Program-made: the position numbers and the translations under genes
Notes under the pieces: generated by a model
Databases searched by the model: none
Told to the model about the DNA's origin: nothing
The model's input: the letters and a program-made list of their open reading frames with translations, nothing else
From: Rhabdothermincola salaria
GTDB lineage: Bacteria > Actinomycetota > Acidimicrobiia > Acidimicrobiales > Acidimicrobilacustridaceae
Direction of reading: 5' to 3'
NCBI RefSeq assembly: GCF_021246445.1
Contig: NZ_JAJQXW010000003.1
Coordinates: 372,001-436,000, forward strand
DNA: 64,000 nucleotides
Shown here: positions 52,264 to 60,825 of the stretch, piece after piece
Layout: each line of letters begins with the position of its first letter
How positions within the stretch are numbered: the stretch's first letter is position 1

Positions 52264-54168
52264 CTATCCACGGTCCTTCGCGTCGCCAGGGTGATGGACA
52301 CGTGCCGCCCGACCCAGCCGGGTCTCGCGCAGCGCCCGCACCCGATCGGCCCACGCCGGCCGGTTGAGCGCGGGGATCCGGCTGCCGAGCGCCAGGCCCA
52401 GCAGCACGCCGAGCGAGACACCCACCATGGTGGCCACGGTGGTGACCATGGCGCTGATCCCCTCGATCTGGTCGTCACCGAAGATGCGGGTGATCCCCTC
52501 GAGCCCGAGGGCTCCCGGCACCAGCAGCCAGAAGCCCGGCAGGAACGACACGAGCATGGCCGGGCCGTCCTCCTGTCGGGCCGCCAGCATGGCGATGGGG
52601 GTCATGGCCACGGCCCCGAAGAACGCCGAGAGGGTGCCCCCGAAGAAGAGCCCACCGATCACCTGACCGGCGTAGGCCACGTAGAGCACCAGCAGGATCC
52701 AGCGCAGCGACTCGGTGCGGGCGCCGTAGAAGACGTACACCCCGAACCCGAACACGGCCACGCCCAGCCAGGCGGCGGCCACGCCCAGCGGGTTGGTGGG
52801 CGTCTCGCCGATGACCGAGGCGGGGAACCCGACCAGCTGGGCACCGGCGACGATCCCGAGGGCCAACAGCACGAGCTGCATCAACCCCGACGCCAGGCGA
52901 CCGGCACCCGAGATCACGTGGCCGCTCGACAGCTCGAGCACGCCGGTGGTGAGCAGCCCACCGGGCAGGAAGGTGACCAGGGGGGCCACGAGCGGGGCGA
53001 ACACCGACAGGTCGGACCACACCCGACCGAGCGCCAGCACGACCACCGTCACCGTGAAGGCGGCGAGCAGGGGCCAGAAGGCCTGGTAGTTGCGGATCTC
53101 GCGGCTCGTGGTGCGGGCCAGGGCGATCTGCAGGGCGCCGACGCCCACCCCCAGGACGGCGCCGAGCAGCAGGTCGGCCCAGCTGCCCCGCAGCAACAAG
53201 ACGAGGCCGACCGTGAAGATGGTGGCCCCGAGCAGCCGCACCGGGGGGCTGAACCGCGGCGGCAGCGTGCGGGCCCGGGCGATGGCCGCCAGACCCTCGA
53301 GCGGGGTGACCTCGCCGCGCTCGGCCCGGCGCACCAGGCGGAACAGCTCGTCGCTCTGGTCCATGGTGAGCTTCGACGTGCCCGCCGTGCGCACCTCGGT
53401 CTGGACGTCGGTCCCGTGGGGCACGGAGAGGATGAGGGCCGTGGGCAGCACGACGGCGCCCAGGCCGAAGATGCCGTTCACCTCGGCGATGTCCTCGAGC
53501 GTCTGGGCGGTGTTGGCGCTCGACTCCCCGGCGTCGATGAGGGCCTGGCCCATCTCGAGCAGGAAGTGCAGGGCCTGCAGCTCCTCGGGGCTGCCGGGCA
53601 CCGCCACCGGCGCGTCGACGACGGGCCCGCTCGCCTCGGACTCGGCTGCGGGACGCGCCTGCGGCTCCTCGGCGGTGCGCCGCGGCCGCGCCGGGGCCGG
53701 CGCCGGCGCCCGTCGCAGCGCCATCCACACCAGCACGGCCACGGCCACGAGGACCGCCCCGGCGAAGACCACGGAACCCACCGGGATCGTGGACGTCTGC
53801 ACGGCTGGACGAGTGGCCGGGCGGGGTTCGAGCGTGGTGGTGGGCTCGGGCTCGGTCGTGTCGGTCGGCGTCGTGGTCGCCGTGGTCGCCGTGCTCTCCG
53901 GCGACTCGGTGGTGGAGGTGGTCTCCGACGTCGTCGAGGTCGTCGCCTCGGTCGTGGAGGTGGTGGACGTCGGGGAGGTCGTGTCCGACCTGGCCGTGGT
54001 CGTCGAGGTCGTCTCGACGACCGCGACCGGGTCCACGGCCGTCGTGGGTTCCTGGGCGGCGACCGACGTCGCCGTGCCGAGCGCGGCCACCGCGAAGAGG
54101 GCGGCGAGGAGGACCCCCCTCGTCCACGGCGATCGTCGTCCGGATCCGGTCGTCGGGAGAAGGTGCAT
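52264..54168 (-). CDS. ThrE-like threonine/serine exporter with Thr/Ser-rich N-terminal ectodomain
   Basis: 634 residues. Signal peptide (about 1-38), a Thr/Ser/Glu/Pro-rich extended segment (about 40-125), a helix (about 130-150) and a basic Ala/Pro linker. From about 190 comes the ThrE family: the soluble N-domain (FLLEMGQALIDAGESSANTAQTLEDIAEVNG) and then two blocks of five helices each. Corynebacterial ThrE exports threonine and serine; it has a shorter N-terminus, so the stalk is an addition. It ends 4 nt before the FAD oxidoreductase start, making a three-gene unit. Confidence 0.87.
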   Translation of the reverse strand: MHLLPTTGSGRRSPWTRGVLLAALFAVAALGTATSVAAQEPTTAVDPVAVVETTSTTTARSDTTSPTSTTSTTEATTSTTSETTSTTESPESTATTATTTPTDTTEPEPTTTLEPRPATRPAVQTSTIPVGSVVFAGAVLVAVAVLVWMALRRAPAPAPARPRRTAEEPQARPAAESEASGPVVDAPVAVPGSPEELQALHFLLEMGQALIDAGESSANTAQTLEDIAEVNGIFGLGAVVLPTALILSVPHGTDVQTEVRTAGTSKLTMDQSDELFRLVRRAERGEVTPLEGLAAIARARTLPPRFSPPVRLLGATIFTVGLVLLLRGSWADLLLGAVLGVGVGALQIALARTTSREIRNYQAFWPLLAAFTVTVVVLALGRVWSDLSVFAPLVAPLVTFLPGGLLTTGVLELSSGHVISGAGRLASGLMQLVLLALGIVAGAQLVGFPASVIGETPTNPLGVAAAWLGVAVFGFGVYVFYGARTESLRWILLVLYVAYAGQVIGGLFFGGTLSAFFGAVAMTPIAMLAARQEDGPAMLVSFLPGFWLLVPGALGLEGITRIFGDDQIEGISAMVTTVATMVGVSLGVLLGLALGSRIPALNRPAWADRVRALRETRLGRAARVHHPGDAKDRG

Positions 54169-54225
54169 GACCCGAGCGACCTTAGAGGGGTGCGAGGCCT
54201 CGCCGCCCTCGGGTCCCGGTCGTCC

Positions 54226-54702
54226 TCAGGTGAGCACGGACTCGATGCGCTCGAGGGTGGCGGCCATGTTCTTGCGGGTCTGGTCGGCCAGGCGGCGCAC
54301 GAACGGCCGGCTGACCGGCGACTCCTGGCGGATGTCCCAGCTCTCGCGCACCAGGGTGCCGCCGTCGACCGGTTCGAGCTCGTAGCGCCAGATGCGCCCG
54401 GCCACGTGCTGTCCGATGCGGCCCGGACCACGCGTCTGCCAGGCGATGCGACGGTCGGGCTCGAACTCCACGACCTCCGAGACCATGGAGTACGGGATGC
54501 CCATCTTCATGGACATGCCGAACGTGGCGCCGAGGGCCAGCTGCTGCGACCCGGTCTTGGCGTCACGCACCGTTCCCGAGCCGTCGATCTCGTGGTGGCG
54601 GCTCGGGTCGGCCAGCAGGGCGAAGATGGCGCCGGCATCGGCGGGGATGACCCGCTCGACGCTCACCACGTCGTCGGATCCGGTCTGGTCGGTGTCGCTC
54701 AT
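54226..54702 (-). CDS. SRPBCC-family (START/polyketide-cyclase-like) protein
   Basis: 158 residues. The helix-grip pattern is clear: VSVERVIPADAGAIFALLADPSRHHEIDGS at the N-terminus, VVEFEPDRRIAWQTRG and YELEPVDGGTLVRESWDI, ending with a long C-terminal helix (RPFVRRLADQTRKNMAATLERIESVL). These proteins bind a hydrophobic ligand in a central cavity. No specific function is indicated. It is the gene after the enoyl-CoA hydratase, with a hairpin between. Confidence 0.9.
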   Translation of the reverse strand: MSDTDQTGSDDVVSVERVIPADAGAIFALLADPSRHHEIDGSGTVRDAKTGSQQLALGATFGMSMKMGIPYSMVSEVVEFEPDRRIAWQTRGPGRIGQHVAGRIWRYELEPVDGGTLVRESWDIRQESPVSRPFVRRLADQTRKNMAATLERIESVLT

Positions 54703-54755
54703 GGGCGCACGCTACCCACGCGCCCCGACCGCGCCTCGGTTCGAGGCATCGATGC

Positions 54756-54780
54756 CCGATCGGGGACGGCCCCCGATCGG
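54756..54780 (-). terminator. hairpin after the enoyl-CoA hydratase gene
   Basis: A perfect 10-bp stem (CCGATCGGGG and complement) with a 5-nt loop, 20 nt past the stop of the minus-strand enoyl-CoA hydratase. No T-run follows, so it may be a factor-dependent or weak terminator. Confidence 0.6.
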
Positions 54781-54799
54781 ACACCGTGGCCTCGGCCGT

Positions 54800-55630
54800 T
54801 CAGCTGCGGGTGCTGGTGCGGTAGTCGCCGAACTTGGCGTCGCGCTCGCTGAGAGCCGTCGTGAGGCCCTTCTCCTGGCTGGCGGCCACGAAGTCGGCCA
54901 TGGCCTGGGTGTGGGTGCCGAGCGCGCAGAGCTCGGTCCCGGCTCGGATGCCGGACCGCAGACCCATGTGCTCCATCTGGCGGTGCACGACGCGCTTGTT
55001 GAGCTGCACCACCTCGGGCGGCAGGGCGGCGATGCGCTCGGCCATCTTGATGGCCTCGGCGTCGAGCTCGTCGGCCGGGAAGGCCCGGTTGGCCCACCCC
55101 TCGGCCACCGCCTCGATCCCCGTGACGGAGTCGCCGGTGACCATCATCTCCATGGCCCGCCGCATGCCCAGGAACCAGGGGTGGAAGTGCATGTCCGGCA
55201 CCCCGAAGCGCACGGCCGGGTAGCCCATCTGGGCGTCCTCGGCGATGTAGACGAGGTCGCAGCAGGTGGCCAGCTCGCTGCCGCCGGCCAGGCAGAAGCC
55301 GTGCACCTGGGCGATGACCGGTTTGGCCAGGTCCCAGATGCCCATCCAGCCCTCGGTGACGTGCCGGGGCCACTGCCCGTCGCCCCCCGGTGTGTAGAAC
55401 GGGTATTCGTGGCCCTCGTTGCCGTCGCCGAGGTCGTAGCCGGCCGAGAACGACGGGCCCGCCCCCCGCACGATCTGCACGTGCACGTCGTCGTCCTGGT
55501 CGCCGGCCTGCAGGGCCTCGAGGATCGCTCCTCGCAACGGGTGGTTGAGCGCGTTGCGCTTCTCCGGCCGGTTCATGGTGATGCGCCGCACATGAGGCGC
55601 GGGCTCGTCGACGATGACCCACTCGGTCAT
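54800..55630 (-). CDS. enoyl-CoA hydratase/isomerase
   Basis: 276 residues. N-terminal HVRRITMNRPEKRNALNHPL is typical, oxyanion-hole residues are in PSFSAGYDLGDG and HGFCLAGGSELATCCDLVY, and the active-site acid region is RFGVPDMHFHPWFLG, where the common GLPP pattern is replaced by an aromatic/His-rich stretch. The usual insertion EGHEYPFYTPGGDGQWPRH near 75-95 is longer than in simple hydratases and resembles 2-ketocyclohexane-type crotonases. Cytosolic. Alone between an SRPBCC gene and a SnoaL gene. Confidence 0.9.
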   Translation of the reverse strand: MTEWVIVDEPAPHVRRITMNRPEKRNALNHPLRGAILEALQAGDQDDDVHVQIVRGAGPSFSAGYDLGDGNEGHEYPFYTPGGDGQWPRHVTEGWMGIWDLAKPVIAQVHGFCLAGGSELATCCDLVYIAEDAQMGYPAVRFGVPDMHFHPWFLGMRRAMEMMVTGDSVTGIEAVAEGWANRAFPADELDAEAIKMAERIAALPPEVVQLNKRVVHRQMEHMGLRSGIRAGTELCALGTHTQAMADFVAASQEKGLTTALSERDAKFGDYRTSTRS

Positions 55631-55742
55631 GGATGTCCCCCCTGGGTTGTGGAACGCGCCGCGTCGGCGCGCGTGGTCGACGCATCTTGCCAGGGCGCCG
55701 ACGCACCCGGCTCCGGCGGCCCCGGAGCGGGCTACTTCGCCG

Positions 55743-56663
55743 CTACTTGGGGATCACGCCGCCGGCGGCGAGCCAGCGAGAGATCACGTCCTGGGCCTCG
55801 GCCGGCGAGTACACGTCCTCCTCGTAGCTCCACTTGCCGTTGCCGGCGTAGTGCAGGATCGTGTTCACGTCGAAGCCGTAGTAGCCGTCGTCGCCCTCCG
55901 GCGCCGGCAAGATGTTGGGGATGAGCGCGCTCACCCGGTTGCCGTCGACCGTGAAGTAGCTGACCGGGAACTCCATGGTGGGGAAGGGCTGCATCACGCC
56001 GTTGATCCAGTCGCGGATCTCCTGCTGGCCCTTGAAGTAGCCGTAGTGGTGCTCGCGGTACTCGGCGTCGTCGGTGAACTGGTCGGCCCACTGGTTCCAG
56101 TCGCCCGTGGCCACCGCGATCGATCCCCGCTCGCGGTACTTGGCGAACTCGGCCTCGATCTCGTCGCGGGGGAACGCCGGCTCCGGCACGGGCGGTGACC
56201 ACCCGTCGATCCCCTGCAGCGAACGGTCCTGCGGGGTCGATCGGCGACCACCCGCCTTGAGCCACTCGCCGAACACCCGGCCGGCGTCCTCGGGGTTGTA
56301 GTAGTCGCCCTCGAAGCTGAACTTCCCGTCGCCGGCGTACTCGAGGAACGTGGTGTTGGGGAAGCCGAAGCGCTGGCCGGTGCCCGTCGGGTCCGGCAGG
56401 TTGTTCCAGATGTAGAAGCTGATGCGGTTGCCGTCGATGGCGTACCACTCGATCCACAGCGTCATGGACGGGTAGTCGGCCATGCAGTCGACGATCCACC
56501 GCTCGATCTCGGCCCGACCGTGGAACACCCCGAGGTTGTGCTCCTCGTAGAGCGCGTCCTCGGTGAACAGCTGGGCCCAGGCCGGCCAGTCGTGCGTCTC
56601 GACGCCACGACGCCGGAACTCGGCGAACGCCGCCTCGATCTCTTCGCGCGGATACTCGGTCAT
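55743..56663 (-). CDS. tandem SnoaL-like double-domain protein
   Basis: 306 residues from the ATG at 56663. Two SnoaL/NTF2-like domains in a row: the first about 1-135 (EIEAAFAEFRRRGVETHDWPAWAQLFTEDALYEEHNLGVFHG), the second about 160-306 (EIEAEFAKYRERGSIAVATGDWNQWADQFTDDAEYREHHYGYFKG); only short excerpts are needed, WAQLFTEDA and WADQFTDDA being the matching cores. The two halves are alike enough to come from duplication. Such domains usually dimerise, so this may be a built-in dimer. Members isomerise or hydrate polyketide- or steroid-like compounds; the substrate is unknown. Confidence 0.88.
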   Translation of the reverse strand: MTEYPREEIEAAFAEFRRRGVETHDWPAWAQLFTEDALYEEHNLGVFHGRAEIERWIVDCMADYPSMTLWIEWYAIDGNRISFYIWNNLPDPTGTGQRFGFPNTTFLEYAGDGKFSFEGDYYNPEDAGRVFGEWLKAGGRRSTPQDRSLQGIDGWSPPVPEPAFPRDEIEAEFAKYRERGSIAVATGDWNQWADQFTDDAEYREHHYGYFKGQQEIRDWINGVMQPFPTMEFPVSYFTVDGNRVSALIPNILPAPEGDDGYYGFDVNTILHYAGNGKWSYEEDVYSPAEAQDVISRWLAAGGVIPK

Positions 56664-56898
56664 CTCGGTTCCCCCGAACTCGTACGGGCCCGTCGAGCGG
56701 ACGGCATCGAGCCGCGCCCCATCGGACCTCCCCCAAGGGGGCCAACCTACCGGCCCGACGGCGGGGGCGCTCGGGCGGGAGGGCGCGGGCCGCCTCAGGG
56801 AAGCTCGGCGACGACGTCGAGCGCGGCGGCGGGCGGGAACGGCAACGCCGACGATTCCCCCGTTGGCCGACACCGACCCGAACGGCGACGCCCCGGGG

Positions 56899-58188
56899 TC
56901 AGGCAGTCGCGGTGCGATGGCGGCCCAGGGCCTCGAGGCGGGCGATGAGGTCGTCGGTGCGGGTCTCGGCGGCGATGGACTCGGCCAGGCGGCGGGCGGC
57001 GTACCGGTAGGTGTCGTCGGCGAGCACCCGCTCGACCGCGGCGGCGATGCGGGGGGCGCCGGCCCGGGGTGGGAGGCGGACCCCGGCGCCGGCGTGCACC
57101 ACTCGGGCCGCCGTGTCGTTCTGGTCGCGGCCCATCGGCAGGCACACCAACGGCACGCCCGCGGCCAACGCCTTCATCGTGGTGCCGTGACCGCAGTGGC
57201 TGATGGCCAGGGCGGCGTCGCGCAGCAGCGGCCCGTGGGGGGTGGAGGGCACCACCGCCACGTTGGGTGCCGCCGGCACCTCGTCGGCCTCGACGGCCCC
57301 GCCCAGGGTGACCACGCCCCGCACGGGCAGACGGGAGAGCGCCTCCACCACCCTTCGCAGCTGGGCGGCCTGGTCCTGGAACGTGGTGCTGAACCCCACC
57401 AGCACCAGGGGGTCGTCGGGATCGCCGACGAGCGGCGACGTCCACTCCCCGGCCGGGTCGGGCTCGTCGAGGACGGGGCCCACATAGGTGACCTCCTCAC
57501 CCAACGTCGGCGCGGCGAAGTCGAAGGTCGGGCTGGTCAGCACGTAGATCCCGTCGGCGCCGAGCACCTGGTCCCACAGCGAGGCGAGCGGGGTGAGCCC
57601 GTGCTGGGCCCGGACCGCGTTGAACGCACTGCGATCCTTCTGGAAGATCCGGTTCGTCATCAACCGCATGAGGTCATCGCGCCGCCGGCCGGCGAAGGTG
57701 CGGGCCGGGGCGAAACCGGGGCCGATGGTGGGACACCCCGGCGTGGGCAGCATCCAGATGTTGGGCACCAGCACGGCGACCGGCCGTCCCGCCCCCTGGG
57801 CGCCGGCCATGGCCCCGAGGATCAACGAGTCGACCAGCACCACGTCGGGGTCCACGACGTCGACCACCGCCCTGGTGTCCGCCGCGAAGGCCGCCGCCGG
57901 GCCGGTCATGAACCGGTCGCGGACGTTGCGGAGCATGGCGATGGGGCTGGACACCTCCCAGTCGCGCAGGACCTCGTCGCGCGGGTCGTGCGTGCGGCGG
58001 TGCGGTGCGGTCGTCCACGGGGAGAACCCGGCCCCGACGGCCTGGGCCCGGTCGCAGACGGTCGGGTCGGCCAGCACGTGCACGCGGTGGCCCCGTTCCA
58101 GGAGGCGTCGGGCCACCGCCAGCTGGGGAGCCACGTTGCCGCCACCGTCCCAGGTGGCCAACAGGTAGGAGCGGGTCGGTTCCGTCAT
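56899..58188 (-). CDS. UGT/MGT-like glycosyltransferase (GT1)
   Basis: 429 residues from the ATG at 58188, overlapping the TetR stop as ATGA. N-terminal Rossmann domain starts YLLATWDGGGNVAPQLAVARRLLERGH; the C-terminal nucleotide-sugar domain has VLVGFSTTFQDQ, VAVVPSTPHGPLLRDAALAISHCGHGTTMKALAAGVPLVCLPMGRDQNDTAARV, of which SHCGHGTTMKAL and MGRDQNDTA are the diagnostic parts. These enzymes glycosylate hydrophobic acceptors such as macrolides, flavonoids or sterols, often for detoxification. Co-transcribed with its TetR regulator. Confidence 0.92.
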   Translation of the reverse strand: MTEPTRSYLLATWDGGGNVAPQLAVARRLLERGHRVHVLADPTVCDRAQAVGAGFSPWTTAPHRRTHDPRDEVLRDWEVSSPIAMLRNVRDRFMTGPAAAFAADTRAVVDVVDPDVVLVDSLILGAMAGAQGAGRPVAVLVPNIWMLPTPGCPTIGPGFAPARTFAGRRRDDLMRLMTNRIFQKDRSAFNAVRAQHGLTPLASLWDQVLGADGIYVLTSPTFDFAAPTLGEEVTYVGPVLDEPDPAGEWTSPLVGDPDDPLVLVGFSTTFQDQAAQLRRVVEALSRLPVRGVVTLGGAVEADEVPAAPNVAVVPSTPHGPLLRDAALAISHCGHGTTMKALAAGVPLVCLPMGRDQNDTAARVVHAGAGVRLPPRAGAPRIAAAVERVLADDTYRYAARRLAESIAAETRTDDLIARLEALGRHRTATA

Positions 58189-58820
58189 CGGGGGTTCCCT
58201 TCGGGCCGAGGGGGCAGCGTGAGCAGGACGCCTTCGACGAGGCGACGCATCACGGCCTCGGTGTCGCTCCGGGACTGGTCCAGGTCCCGCCGCAGCAACT
58301 TCCAGACCATGAGGTCGGTGGCCCCGTAGAGGGCGAGCAGCGCCTGGGTCCGGGCCTTGGACCCACGACGGGGCAGGTGGTCGGCGAAGCCGCGCTCGAG
58401 CCCGGCCATGTGGGCCTCGCGGCCCTGGGCGAGGAAGTAGTCGACGGCATCGATGCGCCCTTCCATGGCCGCCAGGCGCACGTTGGCGTCCCCCATGCGC
58501 TCGTAGCGGTCCACGGTGACGGACACGATGCCGGCCACGTCGCCGGGCTCGGGCACCGCCGCGGCGGCGTCCTCGAAGGGCCGACGCCAGTCGATCACCT
58601 CGACGAAGAGGTCGTCCTTGGACCCGAACTGGCGATGCACGGTCTGACGGGACACACCGGCGGCCTCGGCGATGTGCTCGAGGCCGACCTCGTCGTAGGG
58701 CTCGGCCAACCAGAGCCGGTAGGCGGCGTCCAGGATGGCCAGGCGGGTTCGATCCACCTTGTCGCGACGGGCTGTCATCCGATACGGACGGGTGACACCC
58801 CCGAGCCCCTCCTCTTTCAT
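58185..58820 (-). CDS. TetR-family regulator
   Basis: 211 residues from the ATG at 58820; MTARRDK at 58778 is an alternative start that still keeps the whole DNA-binding domain. Helix-turn-helix: ILDAAYRLWLAEPYDEVGLEHIAEAAGVSRQTVHRQFGSKDDL (diagnostic core SRQTVHRQFGSK). It overlaps the glycosyltransferase start by 4 nt and so controls its own operon. An inverted repeat TGTCGC-14 nt-GCGACA at 58830-58855 lies just before the start codon. Confidence 0.92.
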   Translation of the reverse strand: MKEEGLGGVTRPYRMTARRDKVDRTRLAILDAAYRLWLAEPYDEVGLEHIAEAAGVSRQTVHRQFGSKDDLFVEVIDWRRPFEDAAAAVPEPGDVAGIVSVTVDRYERMGDANVRLAAMEGRIDAVDYFLAQGREAHMAGLERGFADHLPRRGSKARTQALLALYGATDLMVWKLLRRDLDQSRSDTEAVMRRLVEGVLLTLPPRPEGNPR

Positions 58821-58829
58821 GCAACGGAG

Positions 58830-58855
58830 TGTCGCACGAAGTTGGCGAGGCGACA
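58830..58855. promoter_or_regulatory. candidate operator of the TetR-glycosyltransferase operon
   Basis: TGTCGC and its exact complement GCGACA are 14 nt apart, 10 nt upstream of the TetR start. Total span of 26 bp is normal for a TetR dimer site. Only the symmetry and location support it. Confidence 0.4.
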
Positions 58856-58978
58856 AGGGGCCCGTCGACGCGCGACCGCGTGGCCCCGAGGGCGCGTCGG
58901 ACCCAGGGTCCGTCGTGAGGTGATCGTGGTCGTCGAGGTCCGCGGTCTGGCGGCTCGTCCGCCGGGGTCGGGGTCGGA

Positions 58979-60634
58979 TCAGACCTCGACGACCACCGGG
59001 ACGATCATGGGCTGGCGCTTGGTGCGGTTCTTGACGAACCGACCAGCGGTGCGGCGCACCACGGCCTGGAGGGCTTCGATGTCGATGGCCGACCCCTCGT
59101 TGGTGGCGTGGTCGAGGGCGTCGGCCACCGCGGCCGAGCACTCCTCCACCAGGGGACCGGTGTCGCTCTCGCTGATCCAGCCGCGCGACAGCACCTCGGG
59201 GCCGGTGACGATCTCACGCTCGTTCACGTCGACCGTCACGAAGATCATGACGATGCCCTCCTCGGCGAGGACCTGCCGGTCGCGCAGCACACCGTGGCCG
59301 ATGTCGCCCACGCCGGCCCCGTCGACGTAGAGGTAGCCCGACGGCACGCGATTGCCCTTGGTCACGCCGTCGTCGGTGACGATGAGCTGGTCGCCGTCCT
59401 CGCACACGTTGATGCGGTCCTCGGGGACGCCCATCTGAGCGGCGAGGCGGGCGTGGCTGACCAGGTGGTGGTATTCGCCGTGCACGGGCGTGAACCACGC
59501 CGGCTGGGTGATCGACAGGACGGTCTTGAGCTCTTCCTGCTTGGCATGGCCGGTGGCGTGCACGTCCTCGATGCCCGAGTGCACCACGTCGACGCCGATG
59601 CGGAACAACGCGTCGATCACCTTGGTGACGTTCATCTCGTTGCCGGGGATGGGGTGCGACGACAGCACGACGGTGTCGTCGGCGGTGAGGTCGAGCCACT
59701 TGCTCTCGTTGGCCGCCATGCGGGCCAGCGCCGACATGGGCTCGCCCTGCGAGCCGGTGGAGATCACGCACACCTCGCCCGGAGGGCGCTTGTCGATCTC
59801 CTTGATGTCGACCAGCTTGTTCTCGGGGATGCTCAGCACGCCGAGCTCGCGAGCCAGCTTCACGTTCTTCTTCATCGACAGCCCGAGCGTGGCCACCACC
59901 CGTCCCTGGGCGATGGCGGCGTCCGCGATCTGCTGCACGCGGTGGATGTGGCTGGCGAAGCAGGCGGTGATGATGCGGCGTCCGGCGTGGGCGGCGAACA
60001 CCTCGCGCAGGACCTTGCCGACCGACGTCTCCGACCGCGAGTGGCCGTGCTGGTCGGCGTTGGTGGAGTCGGCCAGCAGCAGACGGATGCCCTCGAACTT
60101 GGCGATGGCACCCATGGTGGCCAGGTCGGTGAGGCGACCGTCGACCGGGTTGAGGTCGATCTTGAAGTCACCGGTGTGCAGGATCGTGCCCTGCGGCGTG
60201 TGGAACGCGGTGGCGAAGCCGTTGGGCACCGAGTGGGTGACGGGGATGAACTCGCAGTCGAAGGGCCCGAACTTCTTGCGGTCGCCGTCCTCGACCGGGA
60301 TGAACGAGGTGCGGTCGAGCAGGCCGGCCTCCTCGATGCGGTTGCGGGCCAACCCGAGGGCGAGGGGCGAACCGATGATCGGGAACGAGCAGTCCCGCAA
60401 CAGGAACGACAGGCCACCGGTGTGGTCCTCGTGGCCGTGGGTGACGATGCAGCCCTCGATCCGATCCTTGTTCTGGCGCAGGTAGGTGAAGTCGGGGAGC
60501 ACCAGGTCGATGCCGAGCATGTCGGCGTCGGGGAACATGAGCCCGCAGTCGAGCAACATGATGCGGTCCTCGACCTCGAAGGCGGCGCAGTTGCGGCCGA
60601 TCTCGCCGAGCCCTCCGAGGAAGGTGATGGTCAC
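58979..60634 (-). CDS. rnj: ribonuclease J
   Basis: 551 residues from a GTG, normal length. Metallo-beta-lactamase core: FLGGLGEIGRNC at the N-terminus, LLDCGLMFPD, zinc site THGHEDHTGG (H66-x-H68-x-D70-H71), LHTGDFKID, then the beta-CASP part with LLLADSTNAD, ACFASHIHRVQQ, STGSQGEPMSAL and the distal His sites SSHPIPGNE and HATGHAKQEEL. RNase J is a 5'-3' exo- and endoribonuclease for rRNA maturation and mRNA decay. It stands alone; no dapA or FtsK/tepA gene, the usual actinobacterial neighbours, is in view. Confidence 0.96.
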   Translation of the reverse strand: MTITFLGGLGEIGRNCAAFEVEDRIMLLDCGLMFPDADMLGIDLVLPDFTYLRQNKDRIEGCIVTHGHEDHTGGLSFLLRDCSFPIIGSPLALGLARNRIEEAGLLDRTSFIPVEDGDRKKFGPFDCEFIPVTHSVPNGFATAFHTPQGTILHTGDFKIDLNPVDGRLTDLATMGAIAKFEGIRLLLADSTNADQHGHSRSETSVGKVLREVFAAHAGRRIITACFASHIHRVQQIADAAIAQGRVVATLGLSMKKNVKLARELGVLSIPENKLVDIKEIDKRPPGEVCVISTGSQGEPMSALARMAANESKWLDLTADDTVVLSSHPIPGNEMNVTKVIDALFRIGVDVVHSGIEDVHATGHAKQEELKTVLSITQPAWFTPVHGEYHHLVSHARLAAQMGVPEDRINVCEDGDQLIVTDDGVTKGNRVPSGYLYVDGAGVGDIGHGVLRDRQVLAEEGIVMIFVTVDVNEREIVTGPEVLSRGWISESDTGPLVEECSAAVADALDHATNEGSAIDIEALQAVVRRTAGRFVKNRTKRQPMIVPVVVEV

Positions 60635-60825
60635 GGGGGAAGCGATGGGAGTTCTCCTGGAGAAGACGCCGGGGGACGTCGGACGGTGGCGGGGGGCGGG
60701 GTCAGCCCGTCAGCGCAGGCCGACGCATTGGCGAGCTGCCGGCGCGAAGCGGCGGCGTGCGGTCGGCTGGTTCGCCGCTCACTGATCCCACATGTGCCCG
60801 CGAGGGTACCGCCCGGGGCGCGCCG

